Origin: Saccharum officinarum
Taxonomy: Eukaryota; Streptophyta; Magnoliopsida; Poales; Poaceae
Length of the DNA: 64,000 bases
Direction: 5' to 3'
NCBI GenBank assembly: GCA_020631735.1
Contig: CM036191.1
Coordinates: forward strand, 43,039,309 to 43,103,308
In this document: piece by piece, positions 1-11,847 of the stretch
Position numbering within the stretch: the stretch's first letter is position 1
How the letters are laid out: the number at the start of each line of letters is the position of its first letter
Notes under the pieces: model-generated
Seen by the model: the letters and a program-made list of their open reading frames with translations, nothing else
Databases searched by the model: none
What the model was told of the DNA's origin: nothing
Program-made: the position numbers and the translations under genes

Positions 1-313
1 ATTCTTGCTATTTCCCCAACACTCCAGTGTGTAGTAAGATGCTACTCGGAAGAAGGACAAAGGTGTAGTGGAGTTTCCAGAAGACTAGTAGAAGTGCTAG
101 GCATATGTTACCCCCAGTCAGCCGTCCCTGAGAAGAATGGAGCCTGAAGTTTAGTCACCGTTCCGCGATACTCTGATGTAAGTGTTAATATAGCTATGTA
201 TACGTTATATAATAACATTGTTTCTGATACTTTTTCATTCTGACATATGTGTGGACTTCCTGGGCACACATATGATTAACCTGGTTTTGTTCTTTAGAAA
301 ACCGGGTGTGACA
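1..313 (+). mobile_element. 3' end of an LTR (truncated by window edge)
   Basis: The segment ends with ACCGGGTGTGACA at 301-313. That is the same terminus, in opposite orientation, as the LTRs of the element at 6,625-16,511. The first bases (cttgctatttcccca) also match the reverse complement of that LTR near 6,895-6,915. I read this as the right-hand end of a plus-oriented LTR of the same or a sister family. It is more diverged than the two LTRs are from each other. Whether it is a solo LTR or part of a full element lies outside the window. Confidence 0.7.
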
Positions 314-1881
314 ATATAGATCGGTGGGCTCCAAAACATCCACAGTCTGGCCATCTTCAGAAACTCCTAAAACAACTTTCTAATTCGGTTTCTTACTATT
401 ACTAATTAGAGACCCCAGTGGAGGCACCACTTTAATTCTCACAAGATGCACTAGCAAAAAATATAAATTCTACAAATTCTCAAAATAATCAGAAACATTC
501 GGCCTTTGATTTGGTAGACTCTAATCATCATCACAAATATTAACCATTGGATCTGTTGTAGTTTATTAGAAATTACCAACCACTGCCATTATGAAAAATA
601 CATAAAGTAATCCTCTAGTTTTGCATATAAATTATCCACCTCTGCCATTACAAAAGATAATTAAAAATAACCCCTATAATTGTTTATAAATTACCCTCAT
701 ATGCTATTATGAAAATAATTCCAAATAACCCCCTAAATTTGCATCTAAATTACTCACCTTGGCCATTATGAAACATAATTTAAAATAACCACATAACATT
801 GCATCTAAATTACTCAACTTTGCCAATATTCATCTAATTATTAGAAAAAATAAATATGCCCTCAAATTTGCATCTAAATTATCAACTTCTCCTATTACAA
901 AAAATTATTTAAATAACAAATAGAGCGTCTACATTACCGCACCTCTACCAATATTAGTATAGTAAAATTTGATTAAAGTAAATACATGCGTCATGTCAAC
1001 ATGCATGAGCAATAAAATACATATGTTATGTTTCATCACATAAAAAATATTTTCTTAATAACTCATATACTAATGATACTAAATAATTATTTAAAACCAT
1101 ATCAATAACTATAAAGTACAATTTATATAAATTTTTACTTTAGATACATTTATGTATTTTAACTAAATATTTATTATGTCTATGTTGATAGTATAACCAT
1201 AACTGCAAATATGATTCCTTGGTAGTAATATTCAATTATCTTGAGAAGTGCGGGAGACCACTGGTGGCTATATTTCTCTGCCCTTTAAAAGTAATTTAGA
1301 GTAAAAATCAATCATTGTGAATTTTAAGTATTAAAATCCTCTTGATGTTAGCACTGCTACCCCAGTCCGAGATCTCACTTCAAGCTCTAGATTTATTTTA
1401 AGCGATATGGTGCATGTTTCAAATAATGGCTTATGTTATTGCAGTACTTAAAAACATACTCTATAATCTAAAATCCTTATTTCAAAAAGGGCAAAAAGGA
1501 GAGTTAATGAAATATACAATAAGCACAAGAGTTTCAACTTAATGTGAAAAGGGAAAATCCATAGAAATTGATAAGAATAAATCTTGAAAAATTAAAATTT
1601 AGATTCATAACATCATAAGATAGATGAACATGATGTAACAAGAGCCACGATGATTAATGGTAAGGTCTTAAAGTAATTGCATATTTAAAATATATAGAGG
1701 TGCCATGCAAAGAAAAATATGAATATGGATATAAATATATAGATTAGCTCCTTGATAATAATTAATAAGTTTATGATAACTACATATAGACTACATAGTA
1801 TCTATTATGTCTACTATGTTAGAAAATAAACAAAGAGAAAACATACAATTTAATATAAATAATTCTTATTAGTTGGATGTA
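314..1881. other. AT-rich intergenic DNA
   Basis: No gene is supported here. Apart from the 59-bp minisatellite, the stretch is AT-rich unique-looking sequence with stop codons in every frame. The part beyond 950 shows no domain, tRNA or clear repeat. Confidence 0.6.
584..950. repeat. 59-bp minisatellite, about 5-6 units
   Basis: Units begin with tgccatta-like sequence at about 584, 643, 702, 761, 821 and 889. The first spacings are 59 bp, later ones 60 and 68. Each unit contains an aaataaccccctaaattt-like core and a gcatctaaattac-like core. AT-rich and non-coding. The copies are imperfect, so the array is old. Confidence 0.8.
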
Positions 1882-2022
1882 CTCCCTCAATTTGAAATTA
1901 TAAGATGTTTTGAGTTTTCTAAATACATAGCTTTTCATACACATAGATGTACAGTTTATATATATAGAAAAAACAATATATATAGAAAAAGCCAAAATGT
2001 CTTGTAATTTAGAATGGAGGGA
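1882..2022. mobile_element. Stowaway-type MITE
   Basis: Left end TA|CTCCCTC, right end GGAGGGA|TA, with matching inner inverted repeats (aaattataag on the left, cttgtaattt on the right). The TA duplication and CTCCCTC ends are the Tc1/mariner-derived Stowaway signature. No coding capacity. Confidence 0.8.
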
Positions 2023-2039
2023 TAAACAATAAACAATAC

Positions 2040-2097
2040 CTAATACTTATATATTCTGAAATTCTAGCCCGCGCGAGGGCACGAGTTGATGGACTAG
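2040..2097 (+). mobile_element. Possible Helitron 3' terminus
   Basis: A GC-rich imperfect hairpin (agcccgcgcgagggcacga, about 2,066-2,084) is followed within about 12 bases by CTAG at 2,094-2,097 and then T. Hairpin plus CTRR before T is the Helitron 3' pattern. The 5' end was not located, and the hairpin is imperfect. Confidence 0.35.
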
Positions 2098-2270
2098 TTT
2101 ATCAAATCAAAGGGAAAAATACCCTTGAATAGAATTTTTAAACAACTCCTTAATAGCTTGTTCAAGTAATCTCCAATATGATGATAAGGGTTTGGTAAAT
2201 CTTACCGGTCAACTTCCAGATGTGCTTGCATTCTGCGCTATCTCCACACGGATGCTCTCTCCCTCTCTCA

Positions 2271-2377
2271 GGCCTTGTTTGGATATAGTAGGATTTATAT
2301 CAATCCAACTAAATTTCACTCCAATCCACCTTAACACATGTGGATTGAGTTGAATCCGACAACATCCAAACAAAACC
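2271..2377. mobile_element. Tourist-like MITE with TCA target duplication
   Basis: Terminal inverted repeats GGCCTTGTTTGGAT (left) and ATCCAAACAAAACC (right) bound a 107-bp element. TCA flanks both sides (2,268-2,270 and 2,378-2,380). A 3-bp T-N-A duplication fits PIF/Harbinger-type MITEs. Confidence 0.8.
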
Positions 2378-2449
2378 TCAGGTGAGTTTTTTCACGCGAC
2401 CAGGCCAATACACGTTTTGTTTTCTCTCTCACTCAATTTTCGAGTTTTA

Positions 2450-2598
2450 AGAAGCTAGTTATGTCTGCATACTAGTACGATCCAGCCTTCTTTGTCGACC
2501 TCCTATGGCGCTCGATAGAGGTGTGTTATTTGTATTGTTAAACTCTTCCTCTTAATACAATGATCTGCAAATCTTTTGCATATTCGTGAAAAAAAGAA
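2450..2598 (+). mobile_element. LINE 3' tail remnant
   Basis: The run with cctcttaatacaatgat near 2,550 and a short A-rich end (gtgaaaaaaag) resembles the 3' UTR and tail of grass L1-type LINEs. Only a short, 5'-truncated piece remains and no ORF2 sequence is recognisable. Confidence 0.5.
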
Positions 2599-2967
2599 GC
2601 TAGCTATTGTAGACTATTAAAAATAAAACTAAAATAGAACTCCCTATTCATCTTATTCCCTTACAAAATCATTTGTTTACAATTAACTTTTAAGGATGTT
2701 TTGGGTATGCACTTTTGCTCAACAAAAATGGCGAGAAAACAATCCAGTTTGCTTTTCTTGTTCGGGTCTTTCATGCAGACGCACAAAGAAGGAAGAATAA
2801 AAGCAGACGAAAGTGAAATGGAGGCGGATAGATTACGTGCAACAGCTAAAGCAGCAGCAGCCGGAGAGGGAATCTGACAAGCTCGACTCCAACGGGCCAG
2901 ATTTTAATGTTGATTCCCAAGACAAAATGACGCACCTATCTACTGCACTTTTTGAGATAGCAAGTAA

Positions 2968-3314
2968 GGGTAGGTTTAGTTAAGTGAAAAGTTTTTGAGA
3001 AAATGTCACACCGGATGTTCTGTTCGATGTCGGAAGGGGTTTTTGGATACTAATAAAAAAACTAATTACATAGCTTACCTAGAAACCGCGAGACGAATTT
3101 ATTAAGCCTAATTAATCTGTCATTAACACATTTATTACTGTAGCACTTCAGTGTCAAATCACAGACTAATTAGGCTCAAAACATTCGTCTTGTGATTTCC
3201 AATCAAACTGTGCAATTAGTTTTTTTTCGTCTACATTTAATGCTCTATGCATGCATGTGCCGCAAGATTCGTTACTGTAGTTTTTCGCGAAAAGTATTTG
3301 AATCTAAACAAGGC
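2968..3314. mobile_element. MITE, Tourist-like family (copy 1)
   Basis: It shares internal blocks with copies at 19,991, 23,896, 28,394 and 40,335: aactaattacatag/caattagtt, cgagacgaat/attcgtctt and ctaattaggct. The left end has ggtttagtt and the right end aatctaaacaaggc. Comparison with copy B of the surrounding duplication places it as an insertion between caagtaa and tcaagag. Exact ends are uncertain. Confidence 0.65.
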
Positions 3315-3713
3315 TCAAGAGAACGACAGTGACTCCTTCCTTGGCTTTAGAGAATCAGAGTTGAGCCACAGATTCCAACTCAGAGCAAGGAGAGTCTTCG
3401 TTCATTTTGCTGGCAAAACATGCTCGTCGCAGCCTTCAAAAAGTAACCTCTTTTTTTGTATGAGAGAAAAAAAAAAGGCAACCTCTACACTCTACAACTA
3501 ACAGTAGTACTGGACTACTATGTTATAACGTACTCTAATGGCTTGAGATTCTCGACTCCTTCAATTTTCCTGAATCATATTAGGCCTGTCCGTCTATCCG
3601 TATCAGTACTTCAGTAGTTCAGTAGCACCTGAATCTTTGTACACTTGGCAGGCTATCAGATAAAAAAATTGACTGTCCCACTACATCCATGTGGGCAATG
3701 CTAAGGTACAAAC

Positions 3714-4506
3714 TTTACCTAGGAGGTAATATTTCAAATCAATCTGAGTCATTGATTTTCACATTTTATAAATTACTTAATAAATTAAAAATTCTAAGGA
3801 AACAAAATAAAACTTCGGCATCACCCTAATGACAGGGAGGGAGATTCCTTTAAAGACATGCATGTCGATCTCCACTTGCATGCCGACTCCCCTAATCACG
3901 GACTAATCACGGCAGATACAGAGACCAATCTTTCCTTCTCCATAGTGAGTTTGAATTAAAATCGAATAAATGGTGCTATTCGAATTTGCTATAAAGTTTT
4001 GTATGAATTCAAACTATGAATTTGATATTAAAATCAAATAAATTCAAACTTGATCAAATTTATACTTATGACGTTGAGTAAGTATCATGAGAATAACTAT
4101 AAAATATTTGTATATATTAAATCTATTTCAACATATAATTATTCATATTATTTTGTATAAACTTGATCAACATGCTAACCACTCATCTAACATGCATGCG
4201 TGGACACGCTCACCACACACGCTAACCAGCCTAACCACACGTACACACGCTAACCAGGCTCACGCTCACCACACAAACATGCTAATCAGGCTAGCTGCGT
4301 ACACACACGACATGCTAATCACGTACACATGCAAAAATTAAATGTATAAAGTTACATAAAAATAATATGATAATCAAAATATATCAACTACAAAGTTATA
4401 AAATTAAAAAGATTTACCATATTAGTTAGAGATCATGCATGCATCAATCAAATCCAGAAAAAAGATTTTTTATATTTAAAACTTTCCTTATTTATCTTAT
4501 TTTATA

Positions 4507-4572
<66 letters not shown>

Positions 4573-4585
4573 TCTATTACCTCCT
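3714..4585. mobile_element. Palindrome-ended inverted-repeat element, copy 1
   Basis: The left end is TTACCTAGGAGGTAATA and the right end ATTACCTCCTAG, so the element is bounded by inverted copies of one short palindrome. The inner left sequence (tttcaaatcaatctgagtcattgatttt) is similar to copy 2 at 53,748-54,424. It contains a run of diverged catgctaacca/cacgctcaccac motifs (about 4,170-4,330) and an AT dinucleotide tract. No transposase is visible and the superfamily is unassigned. Confidence 0.55.
4511..4570. repeat. (AT)30 microsatellite
   Basis: An uninterrupted AT dinucleotide tract of 60 bases inside the inverted-repeat element. Length in the assembly may be imprecise. Confidence 0.95.
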
Positions 4586-4961
4586 AGTTCATCGTGACCA
4601 TCCGATCGAAATAAATGAACGATCCATAGTCATTTGGAGGTTGCGCAGCAAAGCCCATGAGGACTATGTGACATGTACTGTACCTCGAAGGCAGTTAGGC
4701 TGGTACATCTGCCTAAATCACGGCCCCTTCATTCTTCAGCGATCCCTGATGAGCCACCACGTTATCAAAATGCAGGGAACAGTATGTGTTACGGATGTTT
4801 AGCGGAGCCACTGTTCAAGCATTGTTGTTGAAAACAATGACTTTGGGCAAATTGCTTTGTAACCATCAGCAGTACAAGAGACGATCCTATGATTTTAGCA
4901 ATGTTATTATCATTGTCATCACACTATAAAAGAGCGAGATTTTTTTGAGAGTGGCTCTCCC

Positions 4962-5093
4962 TCTATGATAACCGTTTGATCTATATGCCGTGCTATACGA
5001 GCCATCCGTCATGCGTGATCTTACTCTTTCTCTATAACAACCGTTCGATCTACACGTCGTGCTATATGAGCCATCCGTCATCCATGATCTTAC
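4962..5093. repeat. 69-bp tandem duplication
   Basis: Two adjacent diverged units share tctata-aaccgtt-gatcta and gagccatccgtcat-gatcttac, offset by 69 bases. A second repeated block, agatgtaagactc..ttcaat followed by ccacacgtgtata, occurs at 5,099-5,167 and again at 5,396-5,437. Non-coding. Confidence 0.7.
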
Positions 5094-5507
5094 ATGTAAA
5101 GATGTAAGACTCATATTCAATTTCAAATACGAGTTTTTTTTATATATATGTTCCACACGTGTATAGGTGCCCAATTGACGTACATATGTTCCCAATCGTG
5201 TCCAGTATCAATTCGTATTCTGATATAGTATCAACTATTTTAGCTGCACGTAGAGATTTGGTTTAAAGAAACTCAAAAGATAACATTATTATTAATAAAC
5301 TATACATAAATATTTCAATGTATATATGTATTTGTAAAAATAAATTAAAATTTATAAAAGGAAAAGAAAGGATACAATACAATTGGAAAATAAGGAGATG
5401 TAAGACTCCTATTCAATATGTGCCACACGTGTATAGCTGCCCAGATAACATAATTATTAATAAATATTTTAGTTGTTTATTTCCTTTTTCTTTTCCTAAT
5501 GCAACTA

Positions 5508-5719
5508 CTTCCTCCATTCTATTTTATCTGGTGCAAGTTAGAATGACATTGTCTCCTATATTACACTCTGACCATTCATTTGCTTTATATTATATTATTT
5601 ATGCTTATGAACTTATAATTATTATAATAGTTAAAAATTATAAGCCTAATTATTGGTCAATTTTTTTAAAGTTTGAATCTTAATATGCGTGTGCGCCAGA
5701 TAAAATGAAACGGAGGTAG
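5508..5719. mobile_element. Stowaway-type MITE
   Basis: TA|CTTCCTCC at the left and GGAGGTAG|TA at the right, with ccattctattttatctgg mirrored by ccagataaaatg. A 212-bp element with the TA duplication typical of Stowaway. Confidence 0.8.
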
Positions 5720-6624
5720 TAATAAATAAATTACGTGCACTGCATAAGCTTTAAGTCTAGCCCCGTGTATGTATTACCAATTAAAAGGAAAATAATAAAA
5801 ATATGAACCCACATTATTTTGTTTCTTATATAAAAAAGGAAGAAAAAACTAACACGTGAGGAAGATGCTGACTACCGAGCCTCTTCCAATGGTGCTCCAA
5901 ATTCGGGAATAACGGATTGACCTTCCCTGGATTCGGTTTTTTACATAATTATAAATTACAAATTAAATTCTTTGGTTAATGAGCCAGTCACATTAGGTAG
6001 CCCAATAGAGCACTGGTCCTTCTACGCCATGCATTACTTATAGTACCATATTGTGAATGAACAACAGCTGCAAAGTGGAGGTGAAAATAAAACCAAGACA
6101 CACAAACACAACACAATTCACACGTGAGGGACACACAATCCCCTAAAATCCAAATAATGTATAACGAAAAAGGTGAAAAACGAAAATCTAAACATGTTTG
6201 TAAGAAATAATGAAAAAAAAGAACATGTACATGTGCTTTATCCTCTACTTTATGTGGCCAAAAAGGAAAAAAGCATAAAGTTACGATGTTTATGGCAAAA
6301 AAAAACATAAAGTTATGTTTAGATGGACCTGCTAAATAAGTCATAATTATTTTTGCATCCACGTATGCTTGTTTATTTATATCTGTTCGTTTAGGCACAA
6401 TGTTATTACATCCTTAAAAAAGTCATAATCACTCATATTATTTGTACATGCCTATAGTAAACATTGGGTAGCCAAGTATGAAAAGATAACTACTGAAAAC
6501 ATATAAGTAGTAAGCTCACTCTAATAGAGCCTTCAGTAGCACAACTGAGACTACGACACGTTCTTCACCCATAAGGATAGGTTCTCTACCCATACGAGGA
6601 TGGATTGACGGAACTATGGAAATA

Positions 6625-9600
6625 TGTCACACCCGGTTTTAAGGACAAAACCAGACATACACCATATGTGAAATAAAGAAGACAAATCTCACATATAGCC
6701 ACAGATAAGTGTAATATCAAGAGACAAATGCTTAATATACATAACACAATAGTATAAAATATATCTTAAAGAGCAACACAGCGGAAAGACAACTCCGAAC
6801 ACCGGGTGCAACCTTCACTCCAGGATCAAACTAACTGGTTGATCACAAGCCTAACAATTCCAGAATCTAACAGTCTGGTACCCTTCCTGAGATGTGGGGA
6901 AATAGCAAGAGTGAGTCCATGTCGAACTCAGCAAATATATCATGGGGTTCATGCGGCTCAAAAGGTTTGACACGGGTTTACTGCAATAGCTTTTAGTGAG
7001 TCATCTTTTTAGCAGTTGAGTAGCAACAAGTTTACCACAATCCCAAATAACCTCATGATCATGTAAACGAGAATAATGTATAGCAAGAAACAATAATCAT
7101 TAGTGAACATCAATATCATCAGTATTATCATTTATTCTGTAAGGGTCCAAGGCCACTCGTGACCGTGAGCACGGCTGTTATAACAGTTTTACACTCTGCA
7201 GAGGTTGTACACTTTCACTGTGAGTCATGATTACCCATATGCCCGAGATCGCGACTCCCAAAACACTTCCAAGGTGAGCAGGCAGGGAAACACTATGAAG
7301 CCTTTCAAAGGTTCGTCTAACAAGTTAGGGCCGCTAGGTTTCAGAAGTCAGTCCGTGTGATACACCACGCAGGGATCCACAGTCTGCTTTACCCCATTTG
7401 CGCCACAAGGGTAACCTCTAACAAGCTAGAAAAGGTCCTCATACTGAGCTAAAGCCAGAGCCATATAGCCCTCACAGTTGTACTGTAAGTCCCGGATGTT
7501 CGCTTACAGATAAGTCCTTAAGGAGAGAAACTAGAGCACCATAAAAACAACAAAATATGCTCTAGCCCTCTTGAGCCGTATTGCTTTAAAGCATCTTTTA
7601 AACGTTTATTGCATATAACATTAGTCAAGTTACAGATCATGGTTATTCAAAAAGAGCACTAGCATCACTACCCAATGCAATGTCCAATAGGTGTCAAGGT
7701 ACAAGATACAAAAACTAGGATATCCTTAGTGGTAACAAGGTAGACACATGCACATGAATTAAGTATATTAAAGGTGAATAGGAAACAAGGATAATCCCAT
7801 GCTATACTTGCCTTAAACACCGATCCTTCGGTAAGCTTTAATCTTCAACGTTCTTCTTCTTCTTCTTGATAACCACGTATATCTCACCGACTGGACTTGA
7901 TCAATAAATCACCACACACACATCGAGCAATCATACACGAAGCAAACAATAGATCTAAATTAGAACAGTACACCAAACATATGAAACAATATGTGAAAAG
8001 ATTTTAAAGAGGTTCTACGCATTGCTATGAACACACAGGCGCGAAAAGCACTCTAATCGAAGCTACGGTTGAAAAGATACATCTACCGAAAGATTTGCTC
8101 ATAGGAGAAAATATAAAACTATTAGCTTCATGAGTTTTAATTATATAATAACATATATAAAATATTTTATAGATACTATATACGGAATTAAGTCAAATTT
8201 AGATTCAAATTATAAAACTAAAGTAAAACAAATCATATTTTATTTACAAAACCCAGTTGCATAATTATTAATCAAGATATGATTTAAACCATAAAATTTC
8301 AGAATTAGTAATATGGTAAACACTGTCACTAACGCGTAGATCTCGTTGCTATAAATCTAACGCAACTCGAATGAGCTAAAACGGATCTAAAACGTAGAAG
8401 ATATGATTTAAACAAGATCTACTTTATTAAAGTAATAGATTAAATCTCACATCGGAACCTAAAGATAGAAAACCTAACCAACAGTAACACTAACAATATA
8501 ACAAGTTTGTAAAACTCTTCTACACGTTACTACGATCACATAGACATAAAGATCACGAAATTTGGATTTAAAACGTAAAAGTTATGAGTTTTCTAAGATT
8601 TCCTATAGATAAATAATTACTTTAATATAAACTCGAAAATAAATTATCTCAAACCTACTGTACAGTTCTATCATCATGTAGAGCTCGCAAATACGAATCT
8701 AACGCAATTTGAATGGATCAAATCGGAGTTAAAACGGATAATTTATGACTAAAACAAACTCAGTGGCAAAACTGTAAATATCAGAAAGCGTATTTTTCTT
8801 TTTCCGAAACGAATTACGTTTTCAATTAATCAAAACGTATTTTCCAGATTACGCTTTGGACCGCGGGTTCGAAAAGATAAAAACTCAGGGTCTCTTTAGC
8901 AAAACGTCGGCCGAATCGGTATCTTCTATTTACAGCCGTTAGATCTAAAATGAACGGTCCAGAGCAGATCGGGGGAAACCGGGCGGCGCTCCGGCCGAAC
9001 TCCGGCCGTCGGTGAGCTTCCCGCGGCGGCGCCATCGTCGGAACACGCGAAAACACGACTCCGGGCACCATTCAACGAAGGGGAAACACCGGGAGGTAGC
9101 TTGGAGCATGGCGAACTCACCCTAGGCAAGAACTAGGGCACGGGATGGACGAAGACGGCGGCGTGCTTGCGGTGGCGGACGGTGGAGGCGGTGGTGCTCA
9201 CGGTGGCGGCGCTAGGCGGTTGCGGCTGCTCCAAAAGGGTTGGGATGGGGCGGAATCGTGCGGGGGCTCCGTTTTTATAGCCCGAAGGCGTCGCACTTAA
9301 GGAAAGAACGAAGATTGAGCCGCGGATTCGAATCGGAGAAGGAGGAAAGCGAGCTCGCGGTTAAAAAAAGCTGGAGGAAGAAGAAAGGAAGGTGGAAGGA
9401 GACGCTGACAGGTGGGTCCCACATGTCGGCGACTCGGAGGGGGAACGGCCGCGCGCTGGCTTGGCGGGCCGCGGTGGCTGGGCTTGGCCCACGCAGGCGA
9501 AGGGGGCGCGGGACTGGGCCGCGGCCAAGGCAGCCAAAACGGCCCGAAAACCAAGTGAATAGTATTTCTCTTCCCTTTTTCTTTTTTTTTCAATTTTTCA

Positions 9601-9825
9601 AATTCATTTTTCAAATGATTTTCAAATCAAATTTGAATTTAATTTAAACCACTCAATACAAAACTTCAAATGCAGCAGCATGAATGCTCAATCATGTTTC
9701 TACCCTTATATTTGATTTTAAATTTATAAAAATTATTCTTATTCTAAATTTGCATGCTCACAATAATAAATATAAAAATCATATTTTTCCTATTTTTCTT
9801 CTTTTCAAATTTTTAGGGTGTTACA
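6625..9825 (-). repeat. 3' LTR of the retrotransposon
   Basis: Same length as the partner LTR at 13,311-16,511 (offset 6,686). Differences I see by eye lie near 6,650, 6,765, 8,818, 9,125, 9,363-9,370, 9,535-9,545, 9,588, 9,608, 9,737 and 9,800; most cluster in the last 1 kb. The small reading frames inside (for example 8,826-9,071 minus) recur in the other LTR because the LTRs are near identical, which is not evidence of protein conservation. Confidence 0.92.
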
Positions 9826-9842
9826 ATTCTACCCCCTTAAAA
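9826..9842 (-). other. Polypurine tract
   Basis: On the minus strand TTTTAAGGGGGTAGAAT directly precedes the 3' LTR start TGTAACACCC. A purine-rich run at this position primes plus-strand DNA synthesis in LTR retrotransposons. Confidence 0.8.
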
Positions 9843-9979
9843 TGAATCTCGTCCCGAGATTCGAAAGATGATGATAAAAGAGATAATGACACTTTGTCTT
9901 TATTTGATCCTCATTTTCCAAATTACTCTTTCGTGCAGAGTCATGAGACAGTTTCTCATATCCTGACTAACTAATCTGC

Positions 9980-10765
9980 CTAAGCATGATCACCTCTCCT
10001 ATTGAGCTCCTCCAAAGTTATTTGTTCCTCTGCTATGACTTCAGTAAACTCATGGTCCACTTTGCTATCCTCAGTGTACCTATCTTCTAATTGATCATTC
10101 TCATCTTCCTCAGGTAAAAGTCGACCACCTTGATACTCAATTCTTTTCCCTGACGGTGTTGTTAAGAGCATTGTGCACCGAGTACCATGAATCACTCCTT
10201 TGTATGCACAGAGCCATCCATTACCAAGAACCACGCGAATTTTAAGTGATTCCAACACAATGAGTGTCGCGGTGAAGTTTTCCTTGTTTATGACAAGACT
10301 GACATTCGGGCATATCTGATCTGTCTGCATTTCTCCCACTGGGGTTTGAACTAGCAAAGGCCTCCTCATTGGACACTTCACCATCTTGCACGTCTCTTCC
10401 ATGTCGGCGGAAATGAAAGAATGCAAAGCACTAGGGTCAAATAAAGCAAAAACTTGTACTGAGCTTACTTGAATATAACCTCCCACCACATTGGTAACTC
10501 CATGAACTTTATCCATATCCACATTGCTCAGTCTTCCATTGACATAGTTTTGCTGCGCTTTGCTTCCTTGAGCAGGCTTCTTATGGGCTTTCCTTTTTCG
10601 CTTTCGTTGTTGTGGATTCTGACTTAGTTCACTCCCAACTTGCTCTTCAACATTGTTGTTTTGATAGTGCTCGGCTTCATCATACCCATAACATCCTTCA
10701 ATGGCAGAAACATCAATCTTTTCCCACATATTAGTGCGAGACGTCATATAGGGCTCCTGAGTCAT
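9980..10765 (-). CDS. Retrotransposon ORF2: second retropepsin-like protein
   Basis: A 261-residue frame starting at an ATG at 10,765. Residues about 50-65 are a basic run (QQRKRKRKAHKK). An aspartic-protease-like domain follows: LFDPSALHSFIS at about residues 108-119 is the active-site loop region, and VVLGNGWLCAYKG is the position of the usual ILGxDWL motif. The expected D-S/T-G is D-P-S, and the second motif has lost its aspartate, so catalysis looks doubtful. The C-terminus is acidic. It has no zinc knuckle. It resembles the C-terminal part of ORF1 at 11,848 (NGRL.., GEM/GEI, CP.VSL, LTT.SG.RIEY) and looks like a duplicated, diverged module. It lies just before the polypurine tract, where pol would normally be. 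Host-gene status is unlikely. Confidence 0.7.
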   Translation of the reverse strand: MTQEPYMTSRTNMWEKIDVSAIEGCYGYDEAEHYQNNNVEEQVGSELSQNPQQRKRKRKAHKKPAQGSKAQQNYVNGRLSNVDMDKVHGVTNVVGGYIQVSSVQVFALFDPSALHSFISADMEETCKMVKCPMRRPLLVQTPVGEMQTDQICPNVSLVINKENFTATLIVLESLKIRVVLGNGWLCAYKGVIHGTRCTMLLTTPSGKRIEYQGGRLLPEEDENDQLEDRYTEDSKVDHEFTEVIAEEQITLEELNRRGDHA

Positions 10766-11847
10766 GAGACACTACACTTCCTGTCATCAAGTGACCAACA
10801 TCAGCAACACGAGCAAGTATAGATGATCATAATCATGAACTATCCAAAAGGGACAACTCTCGTCTCCATGGACCCAAAATTATCAACCTTGTTCACAGGA
10901 CACTTTTGCTCAAGAGTGGCAACTCAATCATGGAGACTAACCAATACTTCCAACTAAAGAGTTCAATCTTAATAATCCTTCTTTACATTGGCTACCCCCT
11001 TAAAATAAGGGACACCAAATAGGGTAGCTTGAACCCTTCTTCTAGATGAGCTAAAAAGTGTTCTGACATCCCAATGATACTCCTGTGTATGGGTAAGAAC
11101 AAGAAATCTGAAATTTCTCACGAGCAGAAAATCAGCAGTGCAGTAAAACAGCTGTAACTCTTATTTTGTTAATCCAATGAAGCTGTAGTTTACACCGATG
11201 GAAAGCTTATAAAATTCTCTGCAACTTACTTTTAGAACACACTTCCAGATTCTGCAGCTAACTTGACCGAAAACAACACATAACAGATTCTGTTCTAGGA
11301 TTCAGACAGCACAGTTGCATCGTCTTGTGATTTTTGTATCTCCCAATCCAAAATAGCTATGAGGGTAGTTCTTGCATTTAGAGAGATATGTTGAAGTCCA
11401 CTCTTGTCCAGAATTTTCTCATGATTTTTGGTCTTTCAAGAACAGAGATATAAGTTGATAAAGACAGGCTGCTCTGAAAGACAAGATATAGAAAGCAGGA
11501 GATAACCAAAACCCAACTATTTATTTCATTAATCCTTATACCTTATACATATAAACTAAATGAAATCATGGTCAAAGCCCACGAGATCATTCCACTCATT
11601 ACAAAATTCCAACTCAAGCATAAACATAAGCACAAAGCAACTAAACACTTAAATGTTCATTAGCCACACATTAAGACGACTCAACTTGGCTACTAACAGT
11701 TTTATTACACGGGACATAACTCCTATTCCTTAAACATGGTGTGATTGTAGCAGCATCCAGAGTAGATAACGTCTCTTACATTCCTTATTGCTTTATATGG
11801 ACATCTGAATCTCTGCATCCCTCTTTACCATTCTTATAACTCATACC
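10766..11847 (-). other. Non-coding spacer between retrotransposon ORFs
   Basis: About 1.1 kb of interior sequence with no reading frame of note and no recognisable reverse transcriptase, RNase H or integrase motif. It may be the degraded remains of the ordinary gag-pol interior. Confidence 0.6.

Larger units (their letters stand above)
2878..4900. repeat. Segmental duplication, copy A
   Basis: Blocks here recur in order and orientation in copy B at 16,780-17,640. Examples are ccaagacaaaatg (2,919 region and 16,891 region), cagagttgagccacaga (3,356 and 17,080), an aacctct...ctactatg-like block (3,479 and 17,168) and cagggaacagt (4,773 and 17,518). Copy A was later interrupted by a MITE (2,968-3,314) and an inverted-repeat element (3,714-4,585). 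No gene is evident; the peptides encoded are not conserved in frame between copies. Confidence 0.6.
4586..6619. other. Intergenic DNA
   Basis: AT-rich sequence with a 69-bp tandem duplication and one Stowaway MITE. The 136-codon minus-strand reading frame at 5,988-6,398 has no recognisable domain and low-complexity hydrophobic composition, so I do not call it a gene. Confidence 0.5.

Noticed and set aside
5988..6398. 136-codon minus-strand frame
   Set aside because: AT-rich, Phe/His-rich composition and no domain; consistent with a chance open frame.
8826..9071. Identical 81-codon frames in both LTRs (also 15,512-15,757), apparently conserved
   Set aside because: Identity follows from LTR duplication at insertion, so it does not show selection on a protein.
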